64,000 nucleotides of DNA from Streptomyces melanogenes. Lineage in GTDB: Bacteria; Actinomycetota; Actinomycetes; Streptomycetales; Streptomycetaceae. The stretch lies in contig NZ_BMTS01000014.1 of NCBI RefSeq assembly GCF_014649795.1, forward strand, positions 219,740-283,739, written 5' to 3'. The notes below the pieces were generated by a model. The model did no database searches, was not told the DNA's origin, and saw only the letters and a program-made list of their open reading frames with translations. Made by a program: the position numbers and the translations under genes. Shown here in pieces: positions 25,369-33,847 of the stretch (positions are counted from its first letter, which is position 1; the number at the start of each line of letters is the position of its first letter).

Positions 25369-25390
25369 GGGACGAGGGAAAACCACAGCC

Positions 25391-26275
25391 ATGGCTATCT
25401 TCCTCAACAAGGACAGCAAGGTCATCGTCCAGGGCATGACCGGTGCCACGGGCATGAAGCACACCAAGCTCATGCTCGCCGACGGCAGCAACATCGTCGG
25501 CGGTGTCAACCCGCGCAAGGCGGGCACGTCCGTCGACATCGACGGCCACGAGATCCCGGTCTTCGGCACGGTCGCCGAGGCGATGGAGAAGACCGGCGCC
25601 AACGTGTCCGTCCTCTTCGTGCCGCCGGCGTTCGCCAAGGCCGCCGTGGTCGAGGCGATCGACGCCGAGATCCCGCTCGCCGTGGTCATCACCGAGGGCA
25701 TCGCGGTCCACGACTCCGCCGCCTTCTGGGCGTACGCGAAGGCCAAGGGCAACAAGACCCGCATCATCGGCCCGAACTGCCCCGGTCTGATCACGCCGGG
25801 CCAGTCCAACGCCGGCATCATCCCGGGCGACATCACCAAGCCGGGCCGTATCGGCTTGGTCTCGAAGTCCGGCACGCTGACGTACCAGATGATGTACGAG
25901 CTCCGTGACATCGGCTTCTCGTCCGCCGTCGGCATCGGTGGCGACCCGGTCATCGGCACCACGCACATCGACGCGCTCGCCGCGTTCGAGGCCGACCCCG
26001 ACACCGACCTGATCGTCATGATCGGTGAGATCGGCGGCGACGCCGAGGAGCGCGCGGCCGACTTCATCAAGGCCAACGTGACCAAGCCGGTCGTCGGCTA
26101 CGTCGCGGGCTTCACCGCTCCCGAGGGCAAGACCATGGGCCACGCCGGCGCCATCGTCTCCGGCTCCTCCGGCACGGCCCAGGCCAAGAAGGAGGCCCTG
26201 GAGGCCGCGGGCGTCAAGGTCGGCAAGACGCCGACCGAGACGGCCAAGCTGGCGCGCGAGATCCTCGCGGGCTGA
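25391..26275 (+). CDS. sucD: Succinate-CoA ligase alpha subunit
   Basis: A 294-residue alpha subunit. The N-terminal CoA-binding Rossmann domain begins MAIFLNKDSKVIVQGMTG. The C-terminal domain carries the phosphorylated His in GHAGAIVSGSSG. IIGPNCPGLITPGQ is the signature around the CoA-binding region. Length is typical. The ATG at 25391 is the conserved start. A strong terminator follows at 26297. Confidence 0.97.
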   Translation: MAIFLNKDSKVIVQGMTGATGMKHTKLMLADGSNIVGGVNPRKAGTSVDIDGHEIPVFGTVAEAMEKTGANVSVLFVPPAFAKAAVVEAIDAEIPLAVVITEGIAVHDSAAFWAYAKAKGNKTRIIGPNCPGLITPGQSNAGIIPGDITKPGRIGLVSKSGTLTYQMMYELRDIGFSSAVGIGGDPVIGTTHIDALAAFEADPDTDLIVMIGEIGGDAEERAADFIKANVTKPVVGYVAGFTAPEGKTMGHAGAIVSGSSGTAQAKKEALEAAGVKVGKTPTETAKLAREILAG

Positions 26276-26296
26276 CCTTCCGGTCGGTAGTTCTGT

Positions 26297-26344
26297 ACGC
26301 GCGTGGGCCCGCACCCCTGAACGGGGGTGCGGGCCCACGCGCGT
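26297..26344 (+). terminator. Long hairpin terminator after sucCD
   Basis: Perfect 21-bp arms (26297-26317 with 26324-26344) close a 6-base loop and run into TTTCT. It sits 22 bp after the sucD stop and 31 bp before the convergent gene end, so it probably serves both directions. Confidence 0.92.
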
Positions 26345-26374
26345 TTCTGCGGGCCCGACAGGCGTCAACGGGCC

Positions 26375-27562
26375 TCAGCGGAACTCCGGGACCAGCCGCT
26401 GCGGCCCGTGGACGGGCTCTTCCAGCAGCTTGCGGTGGAGCCGCACGTCCTCATCGCCGCGCCGCTGCGGGCCACTGTTGAGCGGGACATCGCCGATGCG
26501 CTGGCCCGGGGCGATCGGCGGGATGTAGTGGGTGGGCGCGTTGGAGAGCGTGAAGGCCGTCGCGCCGACGATGACGGCGGTCAGGGTCACGGTGGCGCGC
26601 GTCCAGACCCGGACGCGCCGCTCGCCGCCGGTGCGCACGCTCTGGGGGCCGGGCAGTACGGTCACGGCCGCGGGCTCGGCCAGGGCGAGCTCGCCAATGC
26701 GCCGCCGCAGCAGTTCGGAGAGCGCCTCGGGGGTGGCGGCCGCGGCGAGCTCCGGTACGCGCACGGCGACGGCCTCGCGGGCGTGCAGCAGCCGGTTCGC
26801 GGCGGCCGGGGTGCTGGCCTCGGTCTCGGCGGCGGTCTCGGGCAGGTCGAGGCCTAGGCCGTCGTAGAGCAGGAGGGTGCGGCGGTAGCGGGGCGGCAGG
26901 TCGAGCAGCGCGCGCAGCAGCGCACGGAGCTCGGGGTCGGCCGGGGGGTGGTCGGGGTGCTTGTGCGCGCGGCGGAACCGGTGCCAGGGGGAGAGGGCGT
27001 ACTCGTGCGCCGCCGCCCGCAGCCAGCCCGCCGGGTCGGCGTCGGTGGCGACCTCGGGCCACCGCTGCCAGGCGAGGTGGAAGGTGCGCTCGACGGCCTC
27101 CTTCGCCAGTCGCCGCCGCCCGGTGAGCAGGTACGTCTGCTGGACGAGGGCGGTGGAGTGGGCGGCGTAGAGCGCGTCGAAGGCGTCGCCGGGGGTGTCG
27201 AAGACGGGCCGCGGAGGCCTCGGGGGCGGCTCTTGTGACGCCTCGTCAGCCTCGTCCGTATCGGCGGGGGGTGCGGCGGCGACCAAGGGGACCTGCGCCG
27301 GGGCGTGGGCGTGGGCCGCGTCATGGCGGACCGGCACCCCGGCCGGGGGCTTGGCGGCGCGCTTCGCGGCGGGGCGTGGGCGGCGGGTGCTCAGCGGCTT
27401 GGCGGGCGCGCCGGGTTTCACGCGGGTGGCGGGGGCGCCGGGCCCGACGTCCGCGTCCGGGGCGGGCGGGGCCCCGCCGGAGCCCGTGCCGGACCGTTCC
27501 TCCGGGGTCGGCAGGGGCGGCGGCGACATGGCGGCACCGGTGTCGGACGTGCGCTCTGTCAT
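26375..27562 (-). CDS. Sigma-70-like protein fused to a C-terminal membrane segment
   Basis: A 395-residue protein. The first ~130 residues are Pro/Ala-rich and disordered. Residues ~130-280 resemble ECF sigma regions 2 and 4: DALYAAHSTALVQQTYLLTG with HLAWQRW and WLRAAAHEYA, then LLDLPPRYRRTLLLYDGLG and the partly degenerate region-4 helix LPETAAETEAS. A hydrophobic segment (VTLTAVIVGATAFTLS) near residue 340 follows, with a short outer tail. It may be a membrane-tethered sigma-like regulator or a decayed sigma factor. The ATG has GGGAG six bases upstream. It is divergent from the DUF6350-like gene, with an AT-rich spacer. Confidence 0.83.
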   Translation of the reverse strand: MTERTSDTGAAMSPPPLPTPEERSGTGSGGAPPAPDADVGPGAPATRVKPGAPAKPLSTRRPRPAAKRAAKPPAGVPVRHDAAHAHAPAQVPLVAAAPPADTDEADEASQEPPPRPPRPVFDTPGDAFDALYAAHSTALVQQTYLLTGRRRLAKEAVERTFHLAWQRWPEVATDADPAGWLRAAAHEYALSPWHRFRRAHKHPDHPPADPELRALLRALLDLPPRYRRTLLLYDGLGLDLPETAAETEASTPAAANRLLHAREAVAVRVPELAAAATPEALSELLRRRIGELALAEPAAVTVLPGPQSVRTGGERRVRVWTRATVTLTAVIVGATAFTLSNAPTHYIPPIAPGQRIGDVPLNSGPQRRGDEDVRLHRKLLEEPVHGPQRLVPEFR

Positions 27563-27614
27563 GAAGGGCTCCCAGAACTCCCCGCGAAGGCCGAGACGGC
27601 CGTACCGCCCGCAG

Positions 27615-27660
27615 TCTTACCCCGGTTAGAAAAGCATATAAACGCATATTGAGCGACACG
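27615..27660. promoter_or_regulatory. AT-rich divergent promoter region with repeated GCATAT
   Basis: This stretch is much more AT-rich than its surroundings. It contains two GCATAT copies separated by AAAC (about 27637-27652), lying between the divergent sigma-like and DUF6350-like genes. It probably carries one or both promoters, or a nucleoid-protein site. Confidence 0.4.
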
Positions 27661-27714
27661 GCGGGCATTTTCCCCTTACGGGAAGAAAGCGCGTGTCGTT
27701 GGCAGCATTGCGGC

Positions 27715-29307
27715 GTGACACAAGTGACCGATCGCGGCCTGATGTTGTCGGCGGCCCGGGGCCGCTCGTCCGTGCTGGCCACCTGCGTGCTGCGCGGGGC
27801 GATGGCGGCGGGGCTGGGACTCGGCGCGCTCGCCGTGCTGGTGACAGTGGTGTGGATCAGCTCGCCGTACCCCGACAGCGGACCCGGCGGCGCGCTGCGC
27901 TCGGCCGCCTCGCTGTGGCTGCTCGCCCATGGGGCGCGGCTGGTCAGACCCGACACGCTCAGCGGCGTGCCCGCCCCCGTGGGGATCGTGCCGCTGCTGC
28001 TCGTCGGGCTGCCGGTGTGGCTGGCGCACCGGGCGGCGCGGGACGCGCTGGGCGAGGAGCCGGAGTGCGCGTACGAGGAGGAGGCCGAGGAGGACGACGG
28101 GCATCCGTCGCTGCCGCCCGGCTGGATCCCCTTCGCGGCGGTGACGGGCGGATATCTGCTGGTGGGCGGGGCGGCGGTGCTGTACGCGTCCGACGGGCCG
28201 CTGCCCGCCGCGCCGCTGAGCGCCGCATTGCACCTGACCCTGGTGGCCTCGTGCGCGGTGGGCGCCGGGCTCTGGAGCGCGTACGGCCGTCCGCGCGCCC
28301 CGCTGCCGCGTTGGATGCCCGCCGCCGTCCGTCGGATGCTGCTCCATCGTCGTACGCATACGGCTGTACGAGCCGGGTCGGCCGGGGTCGCCGTGCTGCT
28401 GGCGGGCGGGGCGCTGCTCGCCGGGACGGCGCTGGTGTGGCACGTGGGCGCGGCCCAGGACACGTTCCTACGGCTGGCGCAGGACTGGCCGGGGCGGCTC
28501 GCGGTGATGCTGCTGGCGCTGGCGCTGGTGCCGAACGCGGCGGTGTGGGGGGCGGCGTACGGGCTGGGGCCGGGGTTCCTGCTGGGCACGGGCGCGGTGG
28601 CGACGCCGCTGGGGGTGGCGGGCACGCCGACGGTGCCGCACTTCCCGCTGCTGAGCGCGTTGCCGACGGAGGCGCGCGGGAGCTGGCTGACCTGGTCGGT
28701 GGTGGCGCTGCCGGTGCTCGCCGGGCTGGTGGTCGGATGGTGGACGGCGCGGCGGGCGACGGGCGAGGCGTGGAGGCGCGGGGAGACGGCGCTGGCGGCG
28801 GCGTGCGGGGCGTTGGCGTGCGGGGTGGCGCTCGCGCTCCTGGCCGCGCTCTCGGGCGGCCCCCTGGGCACGGAGCGCCTGGCGGCGCTGGGCCCGGTGT
28901 GGTGGCGCACGGGCGCGGCGGCGCTGCTGTGGACGGCGGCGGTGGGAGTGCCGGGGGCGCTGGTGCTGCGGTGGTGGTGGGGGAGGGAGATGGTGCCCGA
29001 CGCGCCCCGGGGCCGGTGGTGGTCGCGCCTCGCCTGGTGGCGGAGGAAGGGCGGGGTGGTGGAGCCGGGGGAGGTCGAGCCGTACGACTTCCTGCCGGTG
29101 GCGTCGTGGCACGACAGCGGGGCACGGGAGGTGCGGTGGGCCGCGCTGCGGGAGGCGTCGGGGGGCCTGATGCCGGACATCGCGCCGCCGGCTCCGCCGG
29201 TGTTGGGGGAGGCGGGGGTGCTTCCTGAGCCCGGGGTGCCGGCCGAGCCCGAATCCGAGCCCGAATCCGAGCCCGAGCCCGAGGTCGAGCCCCCAGCCCC
29301 CCACTGA
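27715..29307 (+). CDS. Polytopic membrane protein, DUF6350-like (putative cell-division protein)
   Basis: A 530-residue integral membrane protein with roughly ten hydrophobic segments between residues 20 and 430. A charged loop (CAYEEEAEEDDGHP) lies after the third, and the cytoplasmic C terminus ends in a Glu/Pro/Ser repeat (EPESEPESEPEPEVE). I recall this family (DUF6350) as annotated cell division protein PerM in Streptomyces, and the experimental basis is not visible here. I take GTG 27715 (MTQVTDRGLMLSAARG) as start, because the upstream in-frame codons overlap the AT-rich promoter region. It lies two genes upstream of purNH, as in related genomes. Confidence 0.83.
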   Translation: MTQVTDRGLMLSAARGRSSVLATCVLRGAMAAGLGLGALAVLVTVVWISSPYPDSGPGGALRSAASLWLLAHGARLVRPDTLSGVPAPVGIVPLLLVGLPVWLAHRAARDALGEEPECAYEEEAEEDDGHPSLPPGWIPFAAVTGGYLLVGGAAVLYASDGPLPAAPLSAALHLTLVASCAVGAGLWSAYGRPRAPLPRWMPAAVRRMLLHRRTHTAVRAGSAGVAVLLAGGALLAGTALVWHVGAAQDTFLRLAQDWPGRLAVMLLALALVPNAAVWGAAYGLGPGFLLGTGAVATPLGVAGTPTVPHFPLLSALPTEARGSWLTWSVVALPVLAGLVVGWWTARRATGEAWRRGETALAAACGALACGVALALLAALSGGPLGTERLAALGPVWWRTGAAALLWTAAVGVPGALVLRWWWGREMVPDAPRGRWWSRLAWWRRKGGVVEPGEVEPYDFLPVASWHDSGAREVRWAALREASGGLMPDIAPPAPPVLGEAGVLPEPGVPAEPESEPESEPEPEVEPPAPH

Positions 29308-29330
29308 GCGCTTCGCGGGAGTGGAGCGTG

Positions 29331-29475
29331 TTTGTCTGCGGGTCGGTGGTGGGCTGGTCGCGCAGTTCCCCGCGCCCCTGGAAGCGCCCCTCCGGGGCGC
29401 CCAGGGGATTGCCGCGGAGCGGCATTTGAGGGGCGCGGGGAACTGCGCGAGCAACCACATACAACCCGCAGACGA
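29331..29475. repeat. Dispersed palindromic element, copy B
   Basis: Inverted arms of 24 bp (29356-29379 with 29429-29452, one mismatch) lie inside outer arms 29331-29343 and 29464-29475. The same GATTGCCGCGGAGCGGC loop core as copy A is present. It fills the gap between the convergent ends of the DUF6350-like gene and the gene ending at 29491. Confidence 0.92.
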
Positions 29476-29490
29476 CCCCCGGGCCCCTCC

Positions 29491-30333
29491 CTACTCCTTC
29501 ACCCCGAACAACGGCACCAACGGATCCGGCAGCAAGTCGTTGCACGACAGGGAGCCCGTCTTCGTCAGGGCGTCGTCCACGCACGTGTAGTAGTCGCGGT
29601 ACACGAGCTGCATCGTGAACGTCGCCGCCACGATCGACAGCGACAGGATCGCCGTCACCAGGCCCGTGACCGCCGCCGTCGTCTGGGGCTTGGACGGGGG
29701 CGCGGGCGGGGCCGCGGGGTGCGCCTCGGGCGTCTGCGGGGGCTTCGGCTTGGCGCGCAGCGAGCTGATCGCCCAGTACAGCGCCAGCGAGCCGAGCAGC
29801 AGCGCGATCTCCGTCATGTCGAACAGGGCGAAGAAGAACGCCCACATGCCCGAGAGCAGCGCGTAGCGCGCCCGGCGCTGGGCCGGGTCCGTGGGGTCCC
29901 AGCGCAGGCCGGGGCCCGGCGGCGGGTTCTGGCCGGGGCCGGGGCCGGAGCCGCGCTCCGGGTCCTCCGGGCGGTTGCCGAAACCGCCCTGGCCGGGGCC
30001 GGGCTGGCGGCTGCTCCACTGGCTGCCCCAGGGGGACGAGCCGTCCGCCGGGCGGCGCGGCCGCCACGGCTGATCCGGCCGCCCCTCCGGCGGCGGCGCG
30101 AACGGGTTGTCGTCGGCGGGCGCCCGGTCCGAGCCCCCGTCGGCAGGGCCTCCGCCGGCCGGGGTCCCGCCAGCGGTGTCCCCGCCCGTGGCGCCGGTGC
30201 CCCCCGGTGCCTGCCCCGCACCCTCTCCCCGGTCCCCGTCTCCCCGCGCCTCCCGCGCGTTCGTCGGGTCCGGCGATTCCGTCGTCGCGGGGGACTGGCG
30301 TTCTGCGAACGGCTGGTCGCGTCGGTCCGGCAT
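29491..30333 (-). CDS. Pro/Gly-rich membrane protein of unknown function
   Basis: A 280-residue protein. The first ~150 residues are disordered and rich in Gly, Pro, Asp and Arg. Then come hydrophobic segments at about residues 165-195 (MWAFFFALFDMTEIALLLG and LALYWAIS) and 225-250 (AVTGLVTAILSLSIVAATF), and a short tail with two Cys (YTCVDDALTKTGSLSCNDLL) that could form a disulfide outside the membrane. The ATG at 30331-30333 is the best candidate start, but GGGGAAG is 11 bp away, so it is not certain. It is divergent from purN. Homologues are common in Streptomyces at this place, and no function is known to me. Confidence 0.8.
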   Translation of the reverse strand: MPDRRDQPFAERQSPATTESPDPTNAREARGDGDRGEGAGQAPGGTGATGGDTAGGTPAGGGPADGGSDRAPADDNPFAPPPEGRPDQPWRPRRPADGSSPWGSQWSSRQPGPGQGGFGNRPEDPERGSGPGPGQNPPPGPGLRWDPTDPAQRRARYALLSGMWAFFFALFDMTEIALLLGSLALYWAISSLRAKPKPPQTPEAHPAAPPAPPSKPQTTAAVTGLVTAILSLSIVAATFTMQLVYRDYYTCVDDALTKTGSLSCNDLLPDPLVPLFGVKE

Positions 30334-30754
30334 CTGGTGAACGTCTTCCCCTCGGACCCCTGGCCAAGGGGGTCGCATTCGTCGAGCATCCAAGCCGAGT
30401 GCCGAACGGCTCCCCGCGGGTTCCCGCGCGGGAGTCCGGCCGGACTCCCGGCGTGCTCATATCCGTGCTCATGTCGTCGTCGCGGCGCCGTCCGGGGACC
30501 GCGCCTCCCCAGACGCTACCTGCCGGGCCTGCCCCCGTCCCGTGGGGGCGGTTCGGTGTGCCGGTATCGTTGCTGACGGTCGGCGCATTCGTAGGGTTCC
30601 CCGTATCGAGGGGGGCGACTCGTTCGTACGACCATACAAAGGTGCGTCGCGGGCGGTGTTCCGACCGGGCGCCAGGCCCCGCACGGCGGGGCACACCGCA
30701 CGCACCGGCACAGACCCACCACGCCGCACCCCGTACGCGAGAAAGGGCCCAGCC
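30334..30754. other. 421-bp divergent intergenic region upstream of purN
   Basis: No gene is supported. It contains a perfect 22-bp palindrome (30429-30450) and GC-rich short inverted repeats. It must hold the promoters of purN and of the leftward gene, but I cannot place a confident -10/-35 pair. I see no PurR-like or riboswitch consensus. Confidence 0.6.
30429..30450. repeat. Perfect 22-bp palindrome
   Basis: CGGGAGTCCGG is followed directly by its exact reverse complement. With no loop it is a better candidate for a dimeric regulator site than for an RNA hairpin. Confidence 0.9.
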
Positions 30755-31390
30755 GTGGCCTCCCCGCCCCCCGCCGCCGCACCGGCACGCCTCGTCGTGC
30801 TGGTCTCCGGATCCGGTACGAACCTCCAAGCCCTGCTCGACGCCATCGCCGCCGACCCGGACGGGTACGGCGCGCGGATCGTGGCCGTGGGGGCCGACCG
30901 GGACGGGATCGCCGGGCTGGAGCGGGCCGAAAAGGCCGGTCTGCCCACGTTTGTCTGCCGGGTGAAGGATCACTCCACCCGGGACGCCTGGGACCTCGCA
31001 CTCGCCGAGGCAACCGCAGCGTACGACCCGGACCTCGTCGTGTCCGCGGGTTTCATGAAGATCGTGGGGAAGCACTTCCTCGCCCGGTTCGGCGGGAAGG
31101 TCGTCAACACGCACCCCGCCCTGCTGCCCAGTTTTCCCGGTGCCCACGGCGTCCGTGACGCCCTCGCGTACGGCGCCAAGGTCACCGGATGCACCGTCCA
31201 CTTCGTCGACGACGGCGTCGACACCGGCCCGATCATCGCCCAGGGCGTGGTCGAGGTCCGGGCGGACGACACGGAGGACGCGCTCCACGAGCGCATCAAG
31301 GAAGTCGAGCGAAGGCTGCTCGTCGACGTCGTGGGGCGGCTGGCCCGCGACGGATATCGCATTGAGGGACGAAAGGTTCTGTTGCCGTGA
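30755..31390 (+). CDS. purN: Phosphoribosylglycinamide formyltransferase (GAR transformylase)
   Basis: A 211-residue enzyme transferring formyl from 10-formyl-THF to GAR in purine synthesis. LVVLVSGSGTNLQALLD is the GAR-binding N terminus. The catalytic Asn and His are in VNTHPALLPSFPGAHG and the catalytic Asp in FVDDGVDTGPII. Length is normal. GTG 30755 is chosen with GAAAGGG upstream. A longer in-frame extension would read through promoter sequence. Its TGA overlaps the GTG of purH (GTGA), so the two steps that use 10-formyl-THF are coupled. Confidence 0.96.
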   Translation: MASPPPAAAPARLVVLVSGSGTNLQALLDAIAADPDGYGARIVAVGADRDGIAGLERAEKAGLPTFVCRVKDHSTRDAWDLALAEATAAYDPDLVVSAGFMKIVGKHFLARFGGKVVNTHPALLPSFPGAHGVRDALAYGAKVTGCTVHFVDDGVDTGPIIAQGVVEVRADDTEDALHERIKEVERRLLVDVVGRLARDGYRIEGRKVLLP

Positions 31391-32943
31391 GTAGCAAGCG
31401 GGAGATCCGTCGCGCGCTGGTCAGCGTCTATGACAAGAGTGGGCTGGAGGAGCTGGCCCGGGGGCTGCACGCGGCCGGGGTCGAGCTCGTCTCCACCGGG
31501 TCGACGGCCGGGCGCATCGCGGCCGCCGGGGTGCCCGTCACCAAGGTCGAGGAGCTGACCGGCTTCCCCGAGTGCCTGGACGGGCGGGTCAAGACGCTGC
31601 ACCCGCGCGTGCACGCCGGGATCCTCGCCGACCTGCGCCTGGACTCGCACCGCGAGCAGTTGGCGGAGCTGGGCGTGGAGCCGTTCGACCTGGTCGTGGT
31701 GAACCTGTACCCGTTCAAGGAGACCGTCGCCTCGGGCGCCTCCGCCGACGAGTGCGTCGAGCAGATCGACATCGGCGGGCCCTCGATGGTCCGGGCCGCC
31801 GCCAAGAACCACCCGTCGGTGGCCGTCGTCACCAGCCCCGAGCGGTACGCGGACGTGCTCGCGGCCGTCGAGGGCGGCGGCTTCGACCTGGACGCCCGCA
31901 AGCACCTGGCCGCCGAAGCGTTTCAGCACACCGCCGCGTACGACGTGGCGGTGGCCTCCTGGATGACCAACGTGTACGCGCCGGAGGACGGCGCCGCACT
32001 GCCCGGCTTCCTCGGCGGGACCTGGGAGCGCAAGTCCACCCTGCGCTACGGCGAGAACCCGCACCAGGCCGCCGCGCTCTACACGGACGGCCAGCCGGGC
32101 GGCATCGCCAACGCCGAGCAGCTGCACGGCAAGGAGATGTCCTTCAACAACTACGTGGACACCGAGGCCGCCCGGCGCGCCGCCTACGACCACGACGAGC
32201 CCTGCGTCGCGATCATCAAGCACGCCAACCCGTGCGGCATCGCGGTCGACGCCGACCTCGCCACCGCCCACCGCAAGGCCCACGAGTGCGACCCGCTGTC
32301 CGCCTTCGGCGGGGTCATCGCGGTCAACCGGCCGGTGACGGTGGCCATGGCCGAGCAGGTCGCGGAGATCTTCACCGAGGTCATCGCGGCCCCGGCGTAC
32401 GAGGACGGCGCGGTCGAGGTCCTGGCGCGCAAGAAGAACATCCGCGTCCTCAAGGTCGACGGCACCCCGCACCAGCCCGGCGACCTCAAGCCGGTCTCGG
32501 GCGGCGCCGTGCTCCAGCAGACCGACGTGTTCCAGGCCGAGGGCGACGACCCGGCGAACTGGACGCTGGCCACCGGCGAGGCGCTCTCCGAGGCCGAGCT
32601 GAAGGAGCTGGCGTTCGCCTGGAAGGCGTGCCGGGCCGTCAAGTCCAACGCGATCCTGCTCGCCAAGGACGGCGCCTCGGTCGGCGTCGGCATGGGCCAG
32701 GTCAACCGGGTCGACTCGGCGAAGCTGGCCGTGGAGCGGGCCGGCGAGGAGCGCGCGCGGGGCTCGTACGCCGCCTCGGACGCGTTCTTCCCGTTCCCCG
32801 ACGGTCTGGAGATCCTGACCGCCGCGGGCGTGAAGGCGGTCGTGCAGCCGGGCGGTTCGGTCCGCGACGAGCTGGTGGTCGAGGCCGCGAAGAAGGCGGG
32901 CGTGACGATGTACTTCACCGGCACGCGCCACTTCTTCCACTGA
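31387..32943 (+). CDS. purH: Bifunctional AICAR transformylase / IMP cyclohydrolase
   Basis: A 518-residue enzyme performing the last two steps to IMP. The N-terminal MGS-like cyclohydrolase domain (IRRALVSVYDKSGLEELA, VSTGSTAGRIAAAGVPV, GFPECLDGRVKTLHPRVH) is followed by the AICAR transformylase domain with KHANPCGIA, AFGGVIAVN and GMGQVNRVDS. It is full length. The GTG start lies in the stop of purN. A clean hairpin terminator follows. No riboswitch is seen before it, although ZTP riboswitches elsewhere control this pathway. Confidence 0.97.
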   Translation: MSSKREIRRALVSVYDKSGLEELARGLHAAGVELVSTGSTAGRIAAAGVPVTKVEELTGFPECLDGRVKTLHPRVHAGILADLRLDSHREQLAELGVEPFDLVVVNLYPFKETVASGASADECVEQIDIGGPSMVRAAAKNHPSVAVVTSPERYADVLAAVEGGGFDLDARKHLAAEAFQHTAAYDVAVASWMTNVYAPEDGAALPGFLGGTWERKSTLRYGENPHQAAALYTDGQPGGIANAEQLHGKEMSFNNYVDTEAARRAAYDHDEPCVAIIKHANPCGIAVDADLATAHRKAHECDPLSAFGGVIAVNRPVTVAMAEQVAEIFTEVIAAPAYEDGAVEVLARKKNIRVLKVDGTPHQPGDLKPVSGGAVLQQTDVFQAEGDDPANWTLATGEALSEAELKELAFAWKACRAVKSNAILLAKDGASVGVGMGQVNRVDSAKLAVERAGEERARGSYAASDAFFPFPDGLEILTAAGVKAVVQPGGSVRDELVVEAAKKAGVTMYFTGTRHFFH

Positions 32944-32950
32944 TCGCACA

Positions 32951-32992
32951 CGCGAAAGGCCGCACCCAGGGTGCGGGGTGCGGCCTTTCGCG
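32951..32992. terminator. Hairpin terminator between purH and the convergent membrane gene
   Basis: Perfect 17-bp arms (32951-32967 with 32976-32992) with an 8-base loop start 7 bp after the purH stop. There is no U tract in the purH direction. It is probably bidirectional. Confidence 0.88.
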
Positions 32993-33011
32993 AAGCGACG
33001 CGGCAAGCGGC

Positions 33012-33641
33012 TCAGTAGCGCGGGCGGTTGAACCAGGCGCTGCCGTCCCGGGTCATCATGGCCGCCGCCATGATGCCGCCGAAGGAGATCCACAGGATCG
33101 CCCAGATCAGGCCGCCCGAGGAGTCGTTGTTGGCGGACCCGACCAGGGCGAGCACGCCGACCACGGCGCCCAGGATGCCGTAGACCATCGTCGTGATGCG
33201 GACGCCCTGGCGACCCTTGGACAGCCTTACGCCGAGCGTGATCGACAGCGCGGACAGGCCGAGGAAGAGCAGCGCGACGACGACCATGATCCCGGCGGCG
33301 GCGTGGCCGATGTCACCGAACGGGGTGTCGCCGAAGGTGTCGTCCGACTTGTTCGACACGTCGTTGGCCGCGGCGGCGACGAACAGGAACAGGATGCCGA
33401 TCAGCACCTGGACCGCGCCGACGATGAACAGGAAGACGCGGGCCGTCTGCATCAGGCCCGGCATCTGCGGCGGCATCACCATGCCGCCGGGGTAGGCCGG
33501 GTAGCCCGGCTGCTGCGGGTAGCCGTACGCCTGCTGCGGCGGGACGCCCTGGGGCGGTGCGGCCGGGTAGCCGTAGCCGGGCGGAGCCTGCGGCGGCGGG
33601 GGTGCCTGGCCGTACGGGTTGTTCGGGTCGCCGAAGCTCAT
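33012..33641 (-). CDS. Proline-rich four-helix membrane protein
   Basis: A 209-residue protein. Residues 1-65 are Pro/Gly/Tyr/Gln-rich (PYGQAPPPPQAPPGYGYP), a style seen in many actinobacterial membrane proteins with tails that may phase-separate. Four hydrophobic segments follow at about residues 68-90, 113-137, 148-167 and 175-195. The ATG is preceded by GGAGG at 9 bp. There is no catalytic motif and the function is unknown. It is divergent from folD and convergent with purH. Confidence 0.82.
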   Translation of the reverse strand: MSFGDPNNPYGQAPPPPQAPPGYGYPAAPPQGVPPQQAYGYPQQPGYPAYPGGMVMPPQMPGLMQTARVFLFIVGAVQVLIGILFLFVAAAANDVSNKSDDTFGDTPFGDIGHAAAGIMVVVALLFLGLSALSITLGVRLSKGRQGVRITTMVYGILGAVVGVLALVGSANNDSSGGLIWAILWISFGGIMAAAMMTRDGSAWFNRPRY

Positions 33642-33847
33642 GGCGGGTTTCCTCCGTTGTTCCTTGCGGGGACGACGCGGCCCGAGCGGAGGAAAGGTGA
33701 TGTGTGAGCGGTTCGCCCCCCGGCACTGCCCGCGGTACTGCGCAGATCATCGTTCTAAACGAGACATAAGTTTGTCCAGCCGGAAGCTGGATGTGTTGTG
33801 CAAGTGCAACTTGGGCGATCATGAGTCGCCCTGGAAGAATGGGAAAC

